The notes under the pieces: generated by a model | What the model was told of the DNA's origin: nothing | Database searches by the model: none | What the model saw: the letters and a program-made list of their open reading frames with translations, nothing else | Made by a program: the position numbers and the translations under genes | Assembly (NCBI GenBank): GCA_044224905.1 | Contig: JBGAJN010000003.1 | Coordinates: 496,001 to 560,000 of the forward strand | From: JBGAJN01 sp044224905 | Lineage (GTDB): Bacteria > Verrucomicrobiota > Verrucomicrobiia > Limisphaerales > JBGAJN01 | Reading direction: 5' to 3' | Length of the DNA: 64,000 nucleotides | Shown: positions 63,569 through 64,000 of the stretch, in pieces | Layout: each line of letters opens with the position of its first letter | Numbering within the stretch: the stretch's first letter is position 1

Positions 63569-64000
63569 TCAGGGCGTGTCCTTCGTCCCAGTAAAGCCCG
63601 GCCCGCCGGCGCCAACGTAGCCGTTGCTCGCGCCCTTTTCGTCCGCGCTGACCCAAAAAGCGTAAAGGCTACCGTTCGTTAGATGAAAGCGGAAGCGCAC
63701 GGGCGTTTTGTGCAATTTCGCGAGGTCAAATCCACTCGGCCACTGAACGCCTTGCTTTGTCTTATCGCCAACGATCCGATCGGATGTCGCGAGGATTTTG
63801 CCCGCGGCATCGAGCACTTCGACGCGTAGTTCGCCTTTCGGTGCGTCGACATTCAAAAACAGATGCTTGCCTTTGAAGCTGACAGGCCGAGTGGTGAGTT
63901 CGCCGGATTTTTCCCCGGCATCCATCGAGGCGAATCCGTCACGACGCAGCGTCGCGAGGCCAATGCTTCCGCCCGTGTACATGCCGCGGTGGCCATTCGG
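63569..64000 (-). CDS. 3' end of a glycoside-hydrolase-like or sugar-related protein (partial)
   Basis: Only the last 143 codons are in the window; the gene enters from beyond 64000. The visible part has MYTGGSIGLATLRRDGFASM, a motif I know from the C-terminal beta-sandwich of proteins annotated as glycosyl-hydrolase-family-43-like or neuraminidase-like in Verrucomicrobiota. It is followed by GELRVEVLDAAGKILATSD and VRFRFHLTNGSLYAFWVS. It ends 7 bases before the BASS transporter start on the same strand, so it is probably the upstream gene of that operon. Confidence 0.78.
   Translation of the reverse strand, partial: PNGHRGMYTGGSIGLATLRRDGFASMDAGEKSGELTTRPVSFKGKHLFLNVDAPKGELRVEVLDAAGKILATSDRIVGDKTKQGVQWPSGFDLAKLHKTPVRFRFHLTNGSLYAFWVSADEKGASNGYVGAGGPGFTGTKDTP

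Overview
The window reads as a chromosomal segment of a soil or sediment Verrucomicrobiota bacterium, most likely the Pedosphaera/Limisphaerales side of the phylum. The grounds are the style of the secreted proteins (N-terminal 'FQGRL' fibre-like modules, thrombospondin-3-type DSDGDGLPD calcium loops, Thr/Asn-rich beta repeats), the type of tyrosine recombinase and the flanking gene types. This placement is inference; no rRNA is present.

Layout. (1) 1-1372, chromosomal left flank: the 5' end of a helicase with a Cas4-like nuclease domain, a 3-methyladenine DNA glycosylase, and a tRNA-Leu(GAG). (2) 1350-40163, a 38.8-kb integrative element in the 3' end of that tRNA. A 32-bp perfect direct repeat (1350-1381 and 40132-40163) marks both ends, and the tyrosine recombinase lies just inside the left end. 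Its cargo has three parts. A replication/excision module fills 1453-6289. A defence block fills 6596-17392: type I restriction-modification hsdM-hsdS-...-hsdR, with a nuclease-like protein, a Septu-like ATPase/HNH pair and an unknown gene between hsdS and hsdR, then a site-2 protease. A secreted-protein block fills 18909-39698.

The most interesting part of the secreted block is the leftward operon 39698->22107. It appears to encode a Tc-toxin-like assembly. A 1129-residue protein looks like the C-terminal half of TcA (pore-forming helices plus TcB-binding domain) behind PKD domains. A 2361-residue fusion looks like TcB-TcC (SpvB, FG-GAP, TcdB-middle, RHS core) with an ADP-ribosyltransferase-like tip. 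A periplasmic parvulin sits between them, and two secreted fibre/adhesion-type proteins lie upstream. The toxin proteins carry Sec-type signal peptides, which is unlike classical Tc toxins.

(3) 40164-56351, a stress-protection cluster: periplasmic serine protease, PRC-barrel/BON protein, general-stress protein, YciE-like ferritin-fold protein, formaldehyde dehydrogenase, HPII-type catalase, membrane proteins, ABC1 kinase, phospholipase D/cardiolipin synthase, YihY, FAD oxidoreductase, ElaB-like protein and rhodanese. It ends at a third, partial copy of the att core (56338-56351), so it may be a second element in tandem at the same tRNA locus. (4) 56403-64000, ordinary chromosomal genes: two alpha/beta hydrolases, an AAA+ protein with a lost P-loop, a PQQ-type beta-propeller, an operon of BASS transporter, APH-like kinase and HpcH/HpaI aldolase, and the 3' end of a further gene.

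How it works together: the recombinase and replication module move the element. The restriction, Septu-like and orphan genes protect it and its host. The secreted block probably acts on other cells or surfaces. The stress cluster protects the host against peroxide, aldehyde and envelope damage.
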